Source of the DNA: Branchiostoma floridae
Lineage: Eukaryota; Chordata; Leptocardii; Amphioxiformes; Branchiostomatidae
Assembly (NCBI RefSeq): GCF_000003815.2
Contig: NC_049989.1
Location: 2,998,108 to 3,062,107, forward strand
DNA length: 64,000 bases
Direction: 5' to 3'
Each line of letters opens with the position of its first letter. Position 1 is the stretch's first letter. Of the stretch, positions 11,161 to 24,556 are shown piece by piece. Made by a program: the position numbers and the translations under genes. The notes under the pieces are model-generated. The model was not told the origin of the DNA, made no database searches, and was given only the letters and a program-made list of their open reading frames with translations.

Positions 11161-12895
11161 TGTTTTGTTGTCTTTTTAGTCATATTTTACATCGTGCGCC
11201 ATATGGCAAATATAAGACTCACAGTCTCAGAAACCCAAGTTGGTCGCTGAAAGGTCACTCAGCAATCTTCGTCTAGTGGAAAGGAGGTACCAGTTACTCA
11301 TTCCACGTAGCCTTAAGTCTATTCCCTAATGTTTATTCTTATCATGCTTTCATCACAAGTAGGCTGTTAAGAAAGAAAAAAAACTACATACTTCGGCCAC
11401 CAGAATCACGTCATCCAATTGGGCACTTCCTAGTACACTTACTTGTACTATGCATGCACTGTATTTCCATAAAGAGAGTTCTAGCTGTAAAACTTCTGAC
11501 GAACTTGCGCCATCGCGGAAGGACTAATGTGGCGATATGGCCTGTCTCATAGTGACGTTCTTCATCATCGTAGTCCTGCGTCCAAGACATACGTTCTGTC
11601 CTCTCATTTCGGTCCAAGAAGTACATGATAGAGCTCTTTTAGTTTTAAGTTATCCCATTTTCCATGTGACCTATTTTCTTTGCTTATCTATCTCCGCCAC
11701 ACCTGACTCTATACCCATTTACAGGTAGAACTCGTTGTATACTTTTTTTATCGTGTGTGAATAAACTAAGCATTGATTTGAGCTGTCCGTAATCACATTC
11801 CAAAGCTATCGTTGTGCATACACGATAAGCTTTACTTTATGACACTCTCCCATAACATCTGCGGTAAAAGCCCTAATGATTGACTTATACGCTGTAGGCT
11901 GATTTTAAAATGCAAGTACACCGCTGTGAATAATATCGTGAAAGATAACTGTTATCATTACAGAGCTGCGAAAGATAAAATCAGGCTGCGCGCACAGTAG
12001 CAGATAATAACGCATGAAGAATTTCCACTCGATGGAGCGTGCTACGTCAAATCCATCTCTGGGATCTAGGTGCAATTAGGGAAATACATAATGATAAAGA
12101 CGGCTTATTGCTGTTGGAAAGAAAGTTCAATCTGGTTAATAGCTAACGTGCTCATGAATTAGATGTAGTTGTATATCTAAAGTATTGTCGTTTTCTTTTG
12201 ATTAGACTTAAAAGGGAACAACGAGAAGCTTATCTAGTATGAACCAAATCAGAGTAATAAAAGAGTTCAAATATATAACCACTCCATAAAGTATTCAAAG
12301 TTAACTAGTATTTTAGGCAATGCTTAATTGTGGTTCATTATTCATATAAAGACGGTTTGATTGACATTACACGTGTCCTACCACTTCCTGTGACTTCCTG
12401 TCACGGCTATCTATGTTGATGGCCGTCACTAGTAGAAAAAAATACAAACAGTACGTCTACGTAGATCAGAAGGCGCCTCTTTTATGACCTGGACTGATTA
12501 AAGACTAGGTCTACCACCCCTAACCTGTACTTCCTGCCACTTCATCAAGTCTGAAGTTTGTGGCAATCTTCGCATATATGTTCTTCCTGCCACTCAAAGT
12601 CGCAAAAACACACACCAACCCATACTTAATACTTGTACACACCGAAATCCTAGATGCTGTGCAATGAGTCAATGATTGTTCAGATCTCCACGACGAGGGG
12701 GAGTAAAATAAAGAAAGCAATGAACTGCTGATGAATGAATACAGCACCATCAGCTAATATTTCTTTGACATAAGAAAACAGTATAAGCTATATAGCTAGA
12801 AAATACGCGAAATATTCGAACTTTACTGTTTAACAGAAATTTATGTGTGTTACTAATAAAATGACACAGGTCATGTAGCGTATAACAATAGCATA
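11161..12895. other. No gene recognised
   Basis: AT-rich sequence without a credible coding frame. If the hammerhead motif at 12896 belongs to a Penelope-like terminal repeat, some of this stretch could be the body of that element, but no RT or GIY-YIG signature is visible. Confidence 0.35.
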
Positions 12896-12953
12896 GGTCT
12901 CAGTGTCACTGACGAAAGATGGATGATGCCATCTGAAACGTCTGACTCTGACC
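12896..12953 (+). ncRNA. Type I hammerhead ribozyme motif, Penelope-like/retrozyme type
   Basis: Core seen: CTGACGA at 12909-12915 (CUGANGA), then stem II AGATGG (12917-12922) paired with CCATCT (12929-12934) over the loop ATGATG, then GAAA at 12935-12938, then CG and TC (12939-12942). The predicted cleavage is after the GUC at 12942. Stem I forms from GTCA (12905-12908) with TGAC (12943-12946), and beyond an internal loop GGTC (12896-12899) with GACC (12950-12953). Helix III is only ACGU (12938-12941), the minimal form reported for hammerheads in Penelope-like retroelements. One extra A (12916) precedes stem II, so activity is not certain. Two decayed relatives lie at 29545-29606 and 30111-30173. 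Confidence 0.65.
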
Positions 12954-13000
12954 GTTTCCAAAATCATATCCGGTTGCTTCAGTATCTGCTTTTTGGCTTA
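12954..13000 (+). repeat. Family-specific 3' flank of the hammerhead element
   Basis: The 21 bases at 12951-12971 recur exactly at 30141-30161. The next block, GGTTGCTTCAGTATCTGCTT then TTTGGC, matches GCTTGAGTAACAGCTATTTGGC in the minus-strand relative near 29546-29575. This shows a mobile family rather than a chance motif. Confidence 0.6.
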
Positions 13001-14399
13001 TAGCCTAGCCAAGTTTCCTATGTCTCTTCATTATGTATGCTTCCCAAGTCCCTGTAATATCAATAAGCCTTCGGGTACTAACTTTCAAATAAACTTTTTA
13101 ACTGAAGTTTCCGATTGCAAACATAATGCGTTATCTCCACGGCCTTGGCAATGTCGCAGCAAGTGTGAAAGCCACGGTACTTTCGAGTTATGGTTTGTCA
13201 GTAGGCTCATTAAGCGGATTCGGCATGCATGATATGGCTACGAGACGGTCACACTCCATTAGGTGCTGAATCATTTTGATCCGTTAATCGTATAATTGTG
13301 CAACACTATCTATATAGTATCATCATAGATATGCAGTGCGCCAGAGAGACGATACGCTAATCCCCGTGCTAAAATTACCTTTGAGTTCTTGCAGCTAATT
13401 CAGGAGCTGATTCGGCTGAGATGTGCTTAGTGTGGAACAAATTTCAAACTTGCAGCAATGGGGTTTTTCGTTCTTCGCATGATTAGAGAGGGACGTGAAC
13501 AAGTAGCAAATGGGTTACGAACTAGCAATATTAATGCCTTGGTAATACCAATGCAAGTCAGTTGTAGGTTTTTCTGTTATCCATATATTTATTGATTACA
13601 GTGCAAATAGCGGTCTTATAGTTATACAAAGCAATGACCCCAAAAACATGAAAATAAAACAATCGCGAACTCTATCCGTACAATCAATAATATGTGGTAT
13701 GTTCTTGATATCCATGCAAACATCGCTAGAAGTGTTCTGTGCGTTACTGTGAAGTGAATAGCGATTGTAAGGTCCACCAGAGATTAATAGCCTACGGTGA
13801 TGTATGGAGCAAAGCCAAGATTAATAGACTCACTGGGACGGAAAATTAAATTGCGAGGGAACGCATGCATGTGTACGTAAGACAGCTCTCATACCTCATG
13901 CCCATTAATATTGTTTGACTTGTATGATATAGCATGTAGCTCCGGGACCTTAGGGTAATCGATGTCGTACTACTGTCAATATAGAAAATAACAGATTTGA
14001 TACTGCAAAACGATGGATTACGCAAATACGTACTCTCCAAGCAGAGGTTAGGCTCAGGCCCAGCTTTTAAGAATACAAGTTTTTGGAGGCGTTAGAGTAG
14101 CACATACGACGTCTGTTAAGAATACAATATGGACAACAGTAAGCTTGTCGTTGACAATGCCTTCGAATTCTAGCCATGAAGTATATACGGACATCACTTG
14201 CACGGAAAGCAACCCTAAAACCATTCCCATTACACTTTCGGGATTCGAAGTTGTAACTGTCACCAGGAACCTATGATTCACATTGCAGGTTTTTACAGGT
14301 ACATTCACAGTAGTAGTTACATAGACATGGATCTAATGCTATCTAGTGGCTCCTAATGTGCCTTGGTGGGAAAGTGACGTACCGATGATCGTGACTGGC
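13001..14399. other. No gene recognised
   Basis: Only short frames without family resemblance. Confidence 0.4.
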
Positions 14400-14480
14400 T
14401 GCTTACATGTATGTATGTCTGACTGTGTCTGCCTGTATGTTGGAATGTATGTATATATGTATGCATGGTATGTATTTATG
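14400..14480. repeat. Degenerate (TATG)n microsatellite
   Basis: Repeated TGTATGTATGT-like runs with interruptions. A short further run occurs near 14551-14567. Confidence 0.7.
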
Positions 14481-17400
14481 TTCAGAAAGTCTACTAGCTA
14501 GGATAACCCAGGCTCGAAGCGATGGAATATAGTCAATTCTTGTCGTCCAAAATGTATGTATGTATGTCCACGTATGGATTACTTTACAAGACGGCGCTTA
14601 ACAGCCCACTGTACGCTTCTGGTAATTCTTGGACTTCGTCGACACTCCCTTTTCTCCATAGTTTCTACCAGACTGACTACGCTGGCTACTAGATTGCCAG
14701 GGGAGTTTTGCTACCAGAGGAATTGGCCGGCATCTCCGGTGGGGAACCATAAACTTAAGCGTAGACTGACTCCTTTGGCCAGTTTCCTGATTTTTTTTGC
14801 CGAATTCTGCGATTCCCGCACCCCAATAGGAACACCTGGTGGAGGTTATTTCCTCTTGACGGCGATTTCTTAGCAACCGTAAAGCAACCTTGCTAAATGA
14901 AATATGATGCACCATAAAAAAGTATGATTTACTTACAGACAACTAAACATACGAACCCCAAGATCGCTCTATGAAATTAGTTGAGCTACCTGTGACACAA
15001 ATTATCGGTATAAGTGGAAAGGGAAGGTAAGTGTAACATGTAACAATATTCGCGTCATATTACTGCTGGTGCGATCATGGATCGACCAGAAAAGTACCAG
15101 TACTCCAAAGTGAACAAATCTTACCTGTGACAAGTCCCAAGCTAGCAGTCTTCGTGGCACTGGTTTTACGACCTACACGATTACTTGGCAATAAAAAGCC
15201 GAACTATATACGACCTATTGAGTGCCAGAGGTGCTGTCAAACCAACTGGAGCGCCTCAATTCCTTCCGATTGACGTCCCAACCGTTATATCCTCAGATTA
15301 TGCATAGAAGCGTTCAGATCTAATGCCTCTCAGATTTCTTCGATGGCGCGTTGTGTCTCTGGAATATCAATCATATCATTAGAAATATGTACTGACCTTT
15401 CTATAACTTGTACCGTCGTCATTGGTGACATATTGAAGGTTACACACGCTGGCGCCTCTGAATCTACCTACAAGACAGCAACATAAATAAATACATACGT
15501 CCGGAACTCAATAATGCATGAACCTGATTATTACTACACCATGTTCAGTCAATGAGTGTCGTTGTCCATTCGTTGTGCATGTGAATTAATTTTCAATTAT
15601 TTCGGTATGCCGACAACAACAGGGTCATTGTACACGCATCTGTATTCAGTTGCCTAATGACATCCTGAATTGTTGATAGATTGTATAGCGGTCAACAAAG
15701 ATATTCTAGATGATCTATTTCAAGGCTACTCATTTTTCTTTCATTGCACACGATGTCTTTTGAGGTATGTCATAGTACATTCACGTCACAGTGAAAAATT
15801 AGCGTGCGATTTGTCACAGGAAATGTCACTCTTGTCAACGATGTGATGAGGTCATGAAGCTATGTCATGTTCTTCAAGGGCGATAGACTATCCCTAAGGG
15901 TCCACATCTGTGACAGGGTACCGGGGAAATGACATCTAAGGCTGGCAATCAGTTTTGTACGTCAACATATGACCCCAGTGATGGTGTAACTTCATTAGCG
16001 TTGCGGTATATTACATTGTTGTCATATCACGGAAGTTCCTCCAAAACCCACTCGATTAATAAAGGAAGAATTAAACTGATTAGGAACCAGGGAAAACTAT
16101 ATTGGCAGTTGCTGTATCAAATAAATGGAGAACGAGTTGCCGTCAGAGGCACAAGCGACCAAGCAATTTGACAGAGCGCTCAACGTGCCGCATGCAGTCA
16201 AGTGAGATGCCAGGGTAAGAAGAAAGCTATGCAAATTAAAGTAGTTACTTCTGATGTGCCTGCCCACCTCATTGCTCCCTTATTTTCTTAAAATTTAGTT
16301 CAAACAACTATACGGCTACTATAACCTACTGTTGTACTACAGGACAAATTATTGCTTTTTGTCCTTCATTTCAACTCTCTTGACGAATCATCGCCAGTCC
16401 TCTTCTGTGAAACGTATTGTGGGTATTTTACGACAATAGACGTCCGCCCTTGCAACTTCAAAGACTTAACGCTTCGAACTTGACGAAATGAAATGCGTTG
16501 CTGCCTTTGATGGAATAGAATTGATCGTAGCATCAAAGCTGGCTCACTCTTGGGCAGGAAACGTAACAGTTCTGCACAACCAAGGGAGCTGACGCAAACC
16601 GACCTTTTCCTGTACAGGGCGGGCATGTAGCTCTTTGAAAGCCTCATGGATCAGCTTTCAAGTTCATGCATTTTTCAGCTCATGCCGTTTCATTGCTTCT
16701 GAAAGTTTGCTTGACTTTTGTGTCCTTTTTTCTTTACAGCCGAGGTAGTGTAATGACATTTTCTCTATCCGCTAACAGGAGAAACCTAAACCTTTCCCTA
16801 CTTTGCTGAAAGGTCCTGTGGAGAAACTGCAGCACTCAAAGTAATGTAAAGTTGATCCAGGAAGGTCAGTGGTGTCACAAGTATAATAGAACCTACACCA
16901 CTTCTTGATACTATGATGACATTTGCCCCAACGATGTGAACATGATAGGCCATGAAGTTCACACGTGTATTTTTTTTTACTTTGTGTCGCACATTGGAAA
17001 TCAAAATTTGACATGAATCTGAATTTGTAGCTTATAATGTACGAAGGAAAGCCGTCGGATGTACAAGGTACCTTGCGGCAGACGGTCCGTGCGCAGAACG
17101 ACTTAGAAGATGATGCAAATCTTCTTATCAGTCATAGACAGACAGCTAGGAATGAACCTACACAAATCTTTCCGGCCCGAGGTTTGTTAATGGTCATCTA
17201 AGTAGACTTTTACTAGCCATGGCTCGTTCCTGATGTCCATAGAATGTCGTCAGGCAGTTTAAAGTTGTGTATTTGATTTCCCTAGCGGGCAAACTTTTGG
17301 ATGAATTCCAACGGTATCACTAACGTTTTAACTGTGCATCTAACAAATATGAGGTTGTAAACCCAGTGTCAAGAGGTCTGGTTTATGAAAAATAGTTCGG

Positions 17401-20400
17401 AATTCATGCTCTGTCGCCAAACGATGTCATGGCTACGCCAGCCTCCTCTTTGATGTATTCGCCTCGCGTCTGGTATACGGTGGAGATAACCTTCGGGGTC
17501 GCGGATTACTTTGAAGTTGGTAAACTACTTCCATGGCATGACAGAGGTTTTCAAAGTACAATTTTCCTGCACAACGCAGAATTACCGGTGGAAAGCATGT
17601 ACGTCTCGGGTGCCAGGAAATGGCTACATCTTCTGTTCGCACAATCAGTCAGTCTTTTTAACTCCGGGAAGGAGGGTCATCTCCGGTGAAGATATTGCGG
17701 TGTGTTGGATTTGTTCGTATTTTGGTATTTCGGTAGCTGCTGAAGTATCAATGATGCACGGTGATTTTGGGGTATCGTAGCAGGTGATTTGAAATTATAG
17801 CATGACAGCCTCATCTTGAAGGTTGTATGGTACAGAAATCAAATCAGCTGCTGGTCGCCTTGTGCAGTTTGCATCCTGGAACTAATTATCTACACTACTC
17901 CAAGTAGAGGTTAGACCGCTGTCTTGTTTGCTGACTACTAGTAGTGTTATGATAAGCAACTTCCTAGACATAAATTGAAACAGATCTTAATGAACTTCTT
18001 ATTCCTGGTAAGGAGAGTAACAAACACATCAGCCCACACGACAAACAACATAATTACTCCACGGAGGTTTGTGTCCTACAGATTCTTGTTTCTTTTACAG
18101 TGGCCGATGATGTCGTGCTGGAAAATAATACCCCAATAAATTATGATCAGCCATTTTCGATATTGCAGTAGAACATTACCGGTTCAGTTTTTGTTTAATC
18201 TGACATTTGTTCTGTAATACATAGAGTGTATATCGCAATGAAGAATGGATATTGCAATGCTGAGTGCCTTCTACTGTTTGTTGCTGTTTGTTGCTGTAAA
18301 TACTGCACAGTGGTCTTGATACTTCTCAATCTTCTAGAGTGCTATCTGTATTCAACTGCCACTATCGCTGCTTTCTATGTACAAGCTAGCTAAAAAATCC
18401 AATGTTTGCAGACAAAATGGTCTGTCAAAAAATACGCCAAAGTGTCGTCTGGGATGTTTATACTTATGAGATTATGCGGTCGCGTCCAGTAATGGAAAAC
18501 TTGGCAAAGAGCCACTATCAAAAAGAGTGTGAAAAAATAGTGTTGTTGTAACTTGTAGTTCCCGACGGATACCGGATAAAAGCTCTTTCCTTTGAAAGTA
18601 TATCAAAACTATTTTTGATGTTTCGCATTGCCATTAGCTAGCTATACATCAGAATCCACTCTCACATAACCTTTACCATTTGTACACACGTCATTGGGGA
18701 CATGTATGATGTAGCCGTACGTTTTAACATAGACTTTGAAGAATAAAACTTATCATTCGCACTATTTTCTCATTTTGAAATATCTAATGCTCTTTCACTA
18801 AACATGAGTATTTTTGCTTTCTTACTTTCTAATTGTCAATAATGGTTTACTTTACACGTTTAATGCATCTACGTAAAACGAAGGGCGATCGTTAATAGTA
18901 GTTTGTGTAACAAAGTCGCCTCTGAAGGAGAGACGAAATTGCATTTCGTTTACTGCAAATTGGAACCGCAGGCAGAATGGGTCTGTGGTAAAACTATATG
19001 ATCTTATGACCTCGTTAAGTTGATGGTCAATACAGAACCATAGCCAGGAGATACTCACTGGCAACGAGAGAAAGTAATAGAAACAAATTATCACAAATAC
19101 ATGTCCGAGGGCTAATTAAAAAATATAAGCATCACATATAGATGTTTCTTAAATTGTCATATAATTAACAATTTGAGATGAAAAAACTTTCGCCTATAAA
19201 CAGTGACGCAATAACTTAAAAGTCGTTGAAGAAACGCATAACAATCGATGAATTAGTGGTTCGTACAATGAACATCTACGAATAGCGTGACAGCATGTGC
19301 ATGTACGACTTGTCCTCATTGAAATGTACAAGATGCTGTCGCCAGCCCGTACGTGCGCTAGCTCCCTTCGGTGATATTGGAGGCTGTGTGATGTGGTAAC
19401 GTTTGAACTGAAAACCGCTATTTTCCACATTTCAAGTATGCAATTCGGTACCACTGCCTGCTGTAGAAAAGTCGAAATTAAGGGACATAGTCATGTTTAG
19501 AACACCAATAGACCTCGCCAGATATACGAAAAAAGCAAAGCGTTGCCTCATTGTTTAGCACTGCAAAGTTGGAGACGATAACAACAAAAGAATTGCGATG
19601 ACTAAGGGTCTCGAACCAATCGTTAGAATCTATATTCACCACCACAAGGCAACATAACAGCCGAAGGGGGAAAATGAGGTTATCCTTGACTATCCTTCAG
19701 GTTTGCCTTCAAGGGCTTTCAGGTCCTGAAGCATGACCTCGCTACAGACGAAAAACCATTAATCTAAGCTACACGAAATGTCGATAGTGTAGAGGGTTGC
19801 GGCATGATATGGTGCCATGAGCATACAGCATGACAGATAACGCAGAGAAAGACTGACTTAGAGTCCATATGTCCAAAGAGCACTGATCCGTGATTTCAGA
19901 CAAAAACACAATGGCCTGAGTAATTGTGAAATGACTGCAAGGAAAGTGGATGGGCGTATATGGCAATGCAGAGGTTTGAATTTCTAAACCAAAAACCCAC
20001 ATAACGTTGACCCGAAGACGCAAGACATGCTATGGTATCACTTTCTTTTTGTGGCAGATAGCTTTTGATTTTGATGTGAGGTAGAAGCTTAAAGTGGTTT
20101 GTGTTTGGGCCGCCTCAATTGTGTGATTTGAAATTTGTATATTTAACATGAACATTCTGCCAAATCTAGGAAAAAGCATTTGATACCGACAATGTTTGCT
20201 TAGGGTAACATCAGGACAGGAAAGGCGAATCAGTGAATATCAGGTTGATACGGGCTTGTACAGGCAATTTGTTACGGTCGAGGATAGAACCTATTAGGTT
20301 TTATAGATTGCATAGAAGGTTCAGTATTTGCCGGCTATAGGTATGACAGTATAACAGGAAAAAACAACGCTCTCACATCGACACTCGCAGGTAAAGTTCA

Positions 20401-21660
20401 CTACTGATAATCACTATACGAGAATAAAAAGAGCCGAACATATGTATTAATCAAGGTGGTTTTAGAACCAATGTTTTAGATTAGCATTACAAGTCCTGAA
20501 ACCATATGGACTGTATCACGCCTGTTCTTAGCTCGGTAGTGCACGGATGTACAACTAAGGCTTTTATTCATTCATTCCTTAGATATATATTGATGAGCGT
20601 CTAGTTCAATTAGATTTCTACTAACATAACCCAGACGGCGAGGAGCCCCTGGTGTCAGATGTTAATGAGATGTAACTGAGGTCACAGATGTTAATTGTAC
20701 GTTCGGTATTTTGACGTGCTGTTGCTGATATTACTTTGACTGACAACCAAACTTTCACTAGATAAACCGCTTTGGCCTTTCCTTGGCGCAAGGCAAACTG
20801 TTAGACAGTCTGTGTTCCGCATCTATCTATTTCCATTTGTATATATTGGCAAATATATCATATTGGTACTGCTCACCACAGAGTGACAGGAATTGGAGGT
20901 CAGGAAGTATGTGATAGAATCTAGTTAAACTTGGCGGACAGACATTCCAGGTCATTGTGTCATTGAAAAGGGCTACTAATTCCCGGAAAGGTGTTGCTTT
21001 TGGTCTGTGTGTGTTTCTGGAGTTATATATTTTGCTTATGCTAGTCACGATCTCCGTTAAGTTCATAAGACGACATGAATAGACACATGTAATGAATTTC
21101 AATTCCTTATTTGCATAATTCCTGAACTGGAATTAAGGATCAGACTAGAGAAACTCTACACGGACGTATGAGATCTTAAAAAATCTTATTTGCCTTTTCT
21201 GCTTCCCGTTGCATGGAATGATTGATTGTTCCCTGAGCATCTGAATAGCCTAAAAAGTTGCGAAAAACCAATCTGCGGACCAAAGGGGGGATCAGCTCAG
21301 TCCAGAGTCAATGGAGGTTTAGAACAGGTCGTACTTACGAATATGATGATGGTCCTGGGACCGTCTCTTTCCCCTCTTTGACGACCATAAACCGGAAGTC
21401 ATGCCATTTTCAGTCCATTATCCCGCGAAAGTCTCTTAAGACAACCCCATTTGAAAACGTTTCGTACACAGCTGATGGGGTTCTAGGCTTACTAAGGTGC
21501 CCATTGTTGACCATAGGCTCACAATGATGGTGGTAAAGACCCATTTTCGTGGAGGGCGACGCAAGCTGTATCTGTACCTCTATGTGTATATATGTGTAGC
21601 CGTAAGTAACAGCCCTTTGGCGTAACATATCAGCTTCACACAGCAGCTAGTTTTATTACG
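14481..21660. other. Long gene-free stretch
   Basis: Seven kilobases with short, unconserved-looking frames only. A GC-richer block at about 14680-14870 looks like an old repeat but could not be assigned. No tRNA, SINE head or RT signature was seen. Confidence 0.35.
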
Positions 21661-21676
21661 CCAAACGACCAGTCAC

Positions 21677-21716
21677 ACCCATTTTTCGCAGATCTCATGA
21701 TCTGCGAAAAATGGGT
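21677..21716. repeat. Perfect 18-bp inverted repeat with a 4-nt loop
   Basis: ACCCATTTTTCGCAGATC at 21677-21694 is exactly inverted at 21699-21716 around TCAT. The hairpin sits just outside a SINE-like segment. There is no following T-run on either strand. Confidence 0.9.
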
Positions 21717-21759
21717 TGTTTAAAGCAGGCTAATAAGGCTTGTTGGCATCCGTCTGTCT

Positions 21760-21955
21760 CGGAAGACAATGGTAGGCAGACGGGTTTAAGGCGACCCGTC
21801 TGCCTGGCCTGCACTTGGGGTTTGTTTTTTTCAAGGTGAAGGAGGGGTGTGCACGTCCTTCTCCACCCTCTGGTCCACTGGCACACTAGTCCTACAGGGA
21901 CCTCTCGGGCCTGAGACCAACGCGCTGCCGATCATGCCACGCGGTCCCATAAGGA
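21760..21955 (-). mobile_element. Diverged tRNA-derived SINE
   Basis: Read on the minus strand it begins GGGACCGCGTGGCATGATCG, the same start as the better preserved SINE at 32780 (GGGACCGCGTGGCGCAGTGG). It continues through a GGTCTCAGGCCCGAGAGGTC segment where box B has decayed. The 3' part differs from the 32780 copy. Confidence 0.5.
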
Positions 21956-23419
21956 TACTATCTAGGTAATATATGGAAGATCCATATTAAGATACCTTAC
22001 ACAAATTACTCTTTCGGCATTCTGAAGCTTACCTATTTTTCAAAACAGACGTTGGGAATGGAATTGTTCTAAAGTTAACCATACAGCAATAGAATTTGTT
22101 TAGAACATGCATGCACACCCTTTCCGTGGTTTAAATGTCATAATAAGAACTATTTGAGAGATAACAGCGGCTGCTTGTTTCAGAATCTGGTCCTCATCTG
22201 TAAATGTGTGAGCGCATGTCATCCGGACCTGGCCGGGAAGCAGATCATCAGAAAAACAGTCCTTGTGATTGTATTCTATGAGGAAAGAAGTTCAGTAAAA
22301 AAAATGAATAAACTGGCCTATCAGTATTTTTTATAGACTGTAGAGGTTTATTCCTTTAGCAAAGCCATCATATTTCTTTTTCCTTTAAAGTTACTTGATG
22401 GAAGAAATATGAGGGCAGTTTCTACCTGCCTTTTTTTATGTCTGCCATATTGTGGGAAAACGCCACACTCTTACTTCTCAACGTCTCAGTGGATACTAAA
22501 CGTATGGACTCTACCGCAGCAGTATGACATGACTAGTAAAACAATGAATTCAAGTGGGCTTCAACAACGACCTGACACTTTCATTTACTATATGCTTGAC
22601 CCCGCCTCGATAATGAAGCATCCATCATGCAAGCATTAGATAAGATCTATCGGAAGGCAATAGTCTAGGGAAAACTACGCACGGGTACCCCGAAGGCCTT
22701 ACTTTGTATCATTCATTACTTGTGAAAAATTCTAACCTCTCCGTTGTATCATAGGCAACACTTAGCTTCCTTCAGTCAATACTGATTATGGTAAAATTCT
22801 AATTGGCATCAGGTCTATATGATCTAGCTCCGGGTATGGCTAAACAGTCTTATTTGAGAATGGTAGTCTTTGCCACATAGCGCACATTTGTACGCTGTCT
22901 CAGGTCTGTTGCAAAGTTGTTGGGTACGCGTCAACAAGATTACTTTGACTTATGATATTTCATTAGTATTTGCAGGTGACAGGGAGGTTGCCACTGCAGG
23001 AGCAAGACATGTGCGTCATTTCCCTGCAAGTAATCCCCTGGGATCTAATCACGAATCTGTGGCAATAAGACAAATTGGGGACGGACGCCTCTTTGTCTGT
23101 TGCAAATCTCAACTATCGATATCTCTTAAGGACCCGACCCCAATCACGTTTTTTGTCGATAGATTGTCAAACATCATTTTCCAGTTCACGTGGCTGCTTA
23201 AAAGTTTTCCTAAGAACTTTGAGTTTACATCTGACGAGACTGTGGATACCTTTTTGTACCAATCCAACTGAAAATCTACTTCTGAAAATGTAGATTACGT
23301 AGATTGAAGAAAGAAAGAAAGAGCTTTCCGCAAAAACTACGGCAAGATCAAAGGTCATCGTTCGTATTAGAGTAATTTTATAACCCATACTTTAGATTGA
23401 TATTAGTCTTGTCTCTATA
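21956..23419. other. No gene recognised
   Basis: The longest frame, 22870-23271 (+), codes for a peptide with no recognisable domain and is probably chance. Nothing else can be supported. Confidence 0.35.
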
Positions 23420-24130
23420 TTTAGCTTCGCCAAGAAGCTTATGTTTTTGCCGACTTGGGTCTGTATGTAGGTCAACAGGATATAACTCGAGAAATTGTGG
23501 ATGGAACTTTTTTATTTTTTGCAGGTGTGTAGCGGTTGTTTAAAGGCATGCCTAGTTTGAAAATGGGTTACCTGTCGTTTTCCTATGGTACATTAGCGAG
23601 CTTAGTATTTTTTTTGGTGTTTTTTCGGGAGGCATAAGTCAAAATGTAGCTGGGCGATTTCCACGATATTTGGCAGGTCTGTAGCGGCTGTGGAAAGGAT
23701 TGCCATGTGCGAGAATGGTTTAGCTACCTTTTACCTATGGTGCTGTAGCTGGCTTTGTATGTAAGTGCGTTTGTCTGTAAGCAAGATAACTCGAGATGTT
23801 CTTGATGGATGTTAATGATATTTGGTTGATAGGTAGGGGACACAGAAAGGAAGGTCAAGTTCGATAATGGTCCTCCTGGCAAATTGTTTTGGTACTGCAA
23901 GTGAGCATCAAAGTTTGCGCCTAAATTTTCCAGAAGTGCCAGGTTCGTGATTTTTTACTGGTGGATAGCTGTTGGTACTAGGAGTCAATGGTCTAATTTT
24001 GGGCCCCCTAGCAGCTTGTTTGGAATTGCAGTGGGTGTTATATTTCGTAACTTTTTAGATGGATAACTCCTGAGGGGATTGATGGATATTTTTTGTTTTT
24101 GGTAGGTAGGTACTTTGGATGATTATCAAC
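23420..24130 (+). repeat. Diverged interspersed repeat with internal near-repeats
   Basis: Blocks such as GTCTGTATGTAGGTCAACAG then GATATAACTCGAGAAATTGT, GTCTGTAAGCAAGATAACTC and TTTAGATGGATAACTCC recur at irregular spacing. Each is followed by GATGGA and a TTTGGYWGGTAGG-like segment. This looks like an old, internally repetitive transposon derivative and no ORF survives. Confidence 0.45.
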
Positions 24131-24556
24131 ATAATGAGATGCAAATTATATAAATCACTCTGTATTTAATATAATTACTTAGGGAAACTTCTATAACGGT
24201 TGAAAAATACTTGTGACGGAGTCACCTGAAAGGACTTGAATCGACCCATAGATGTCTAAAAATAGAGAAGAAGTAGGTCAAAGGTGCCAGTGGAAGCAGG
24301 GGATCCCTGATAAACAGACGTTGTCTTGGAAGCATGAAATTCTGATTGACCAGGGATGTTACTAGGTCATCCGTGTACTATTCCGCCAGGATGGAGTCTG
24401 GTAGAGACTACTGGCTGAAAAATGCCTATAAATGGTCATGGTTCATGTTAGCAAAATACAAAGCCTGACCGTGTCCAACACGTATCTATAAAATTAAGCA
24501 ATTAAATAGCTTGCTGAATTGATGTCAATACGACGGCACACAGCAAAGGATTCATA

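Noticed and set aside
22870-23271. 133-codon plus-strand frame as a hypothetical gene
   Set aside because: No domain, no splice context, no repeat or composition bias. Length is within chance expectation for this much sequence.
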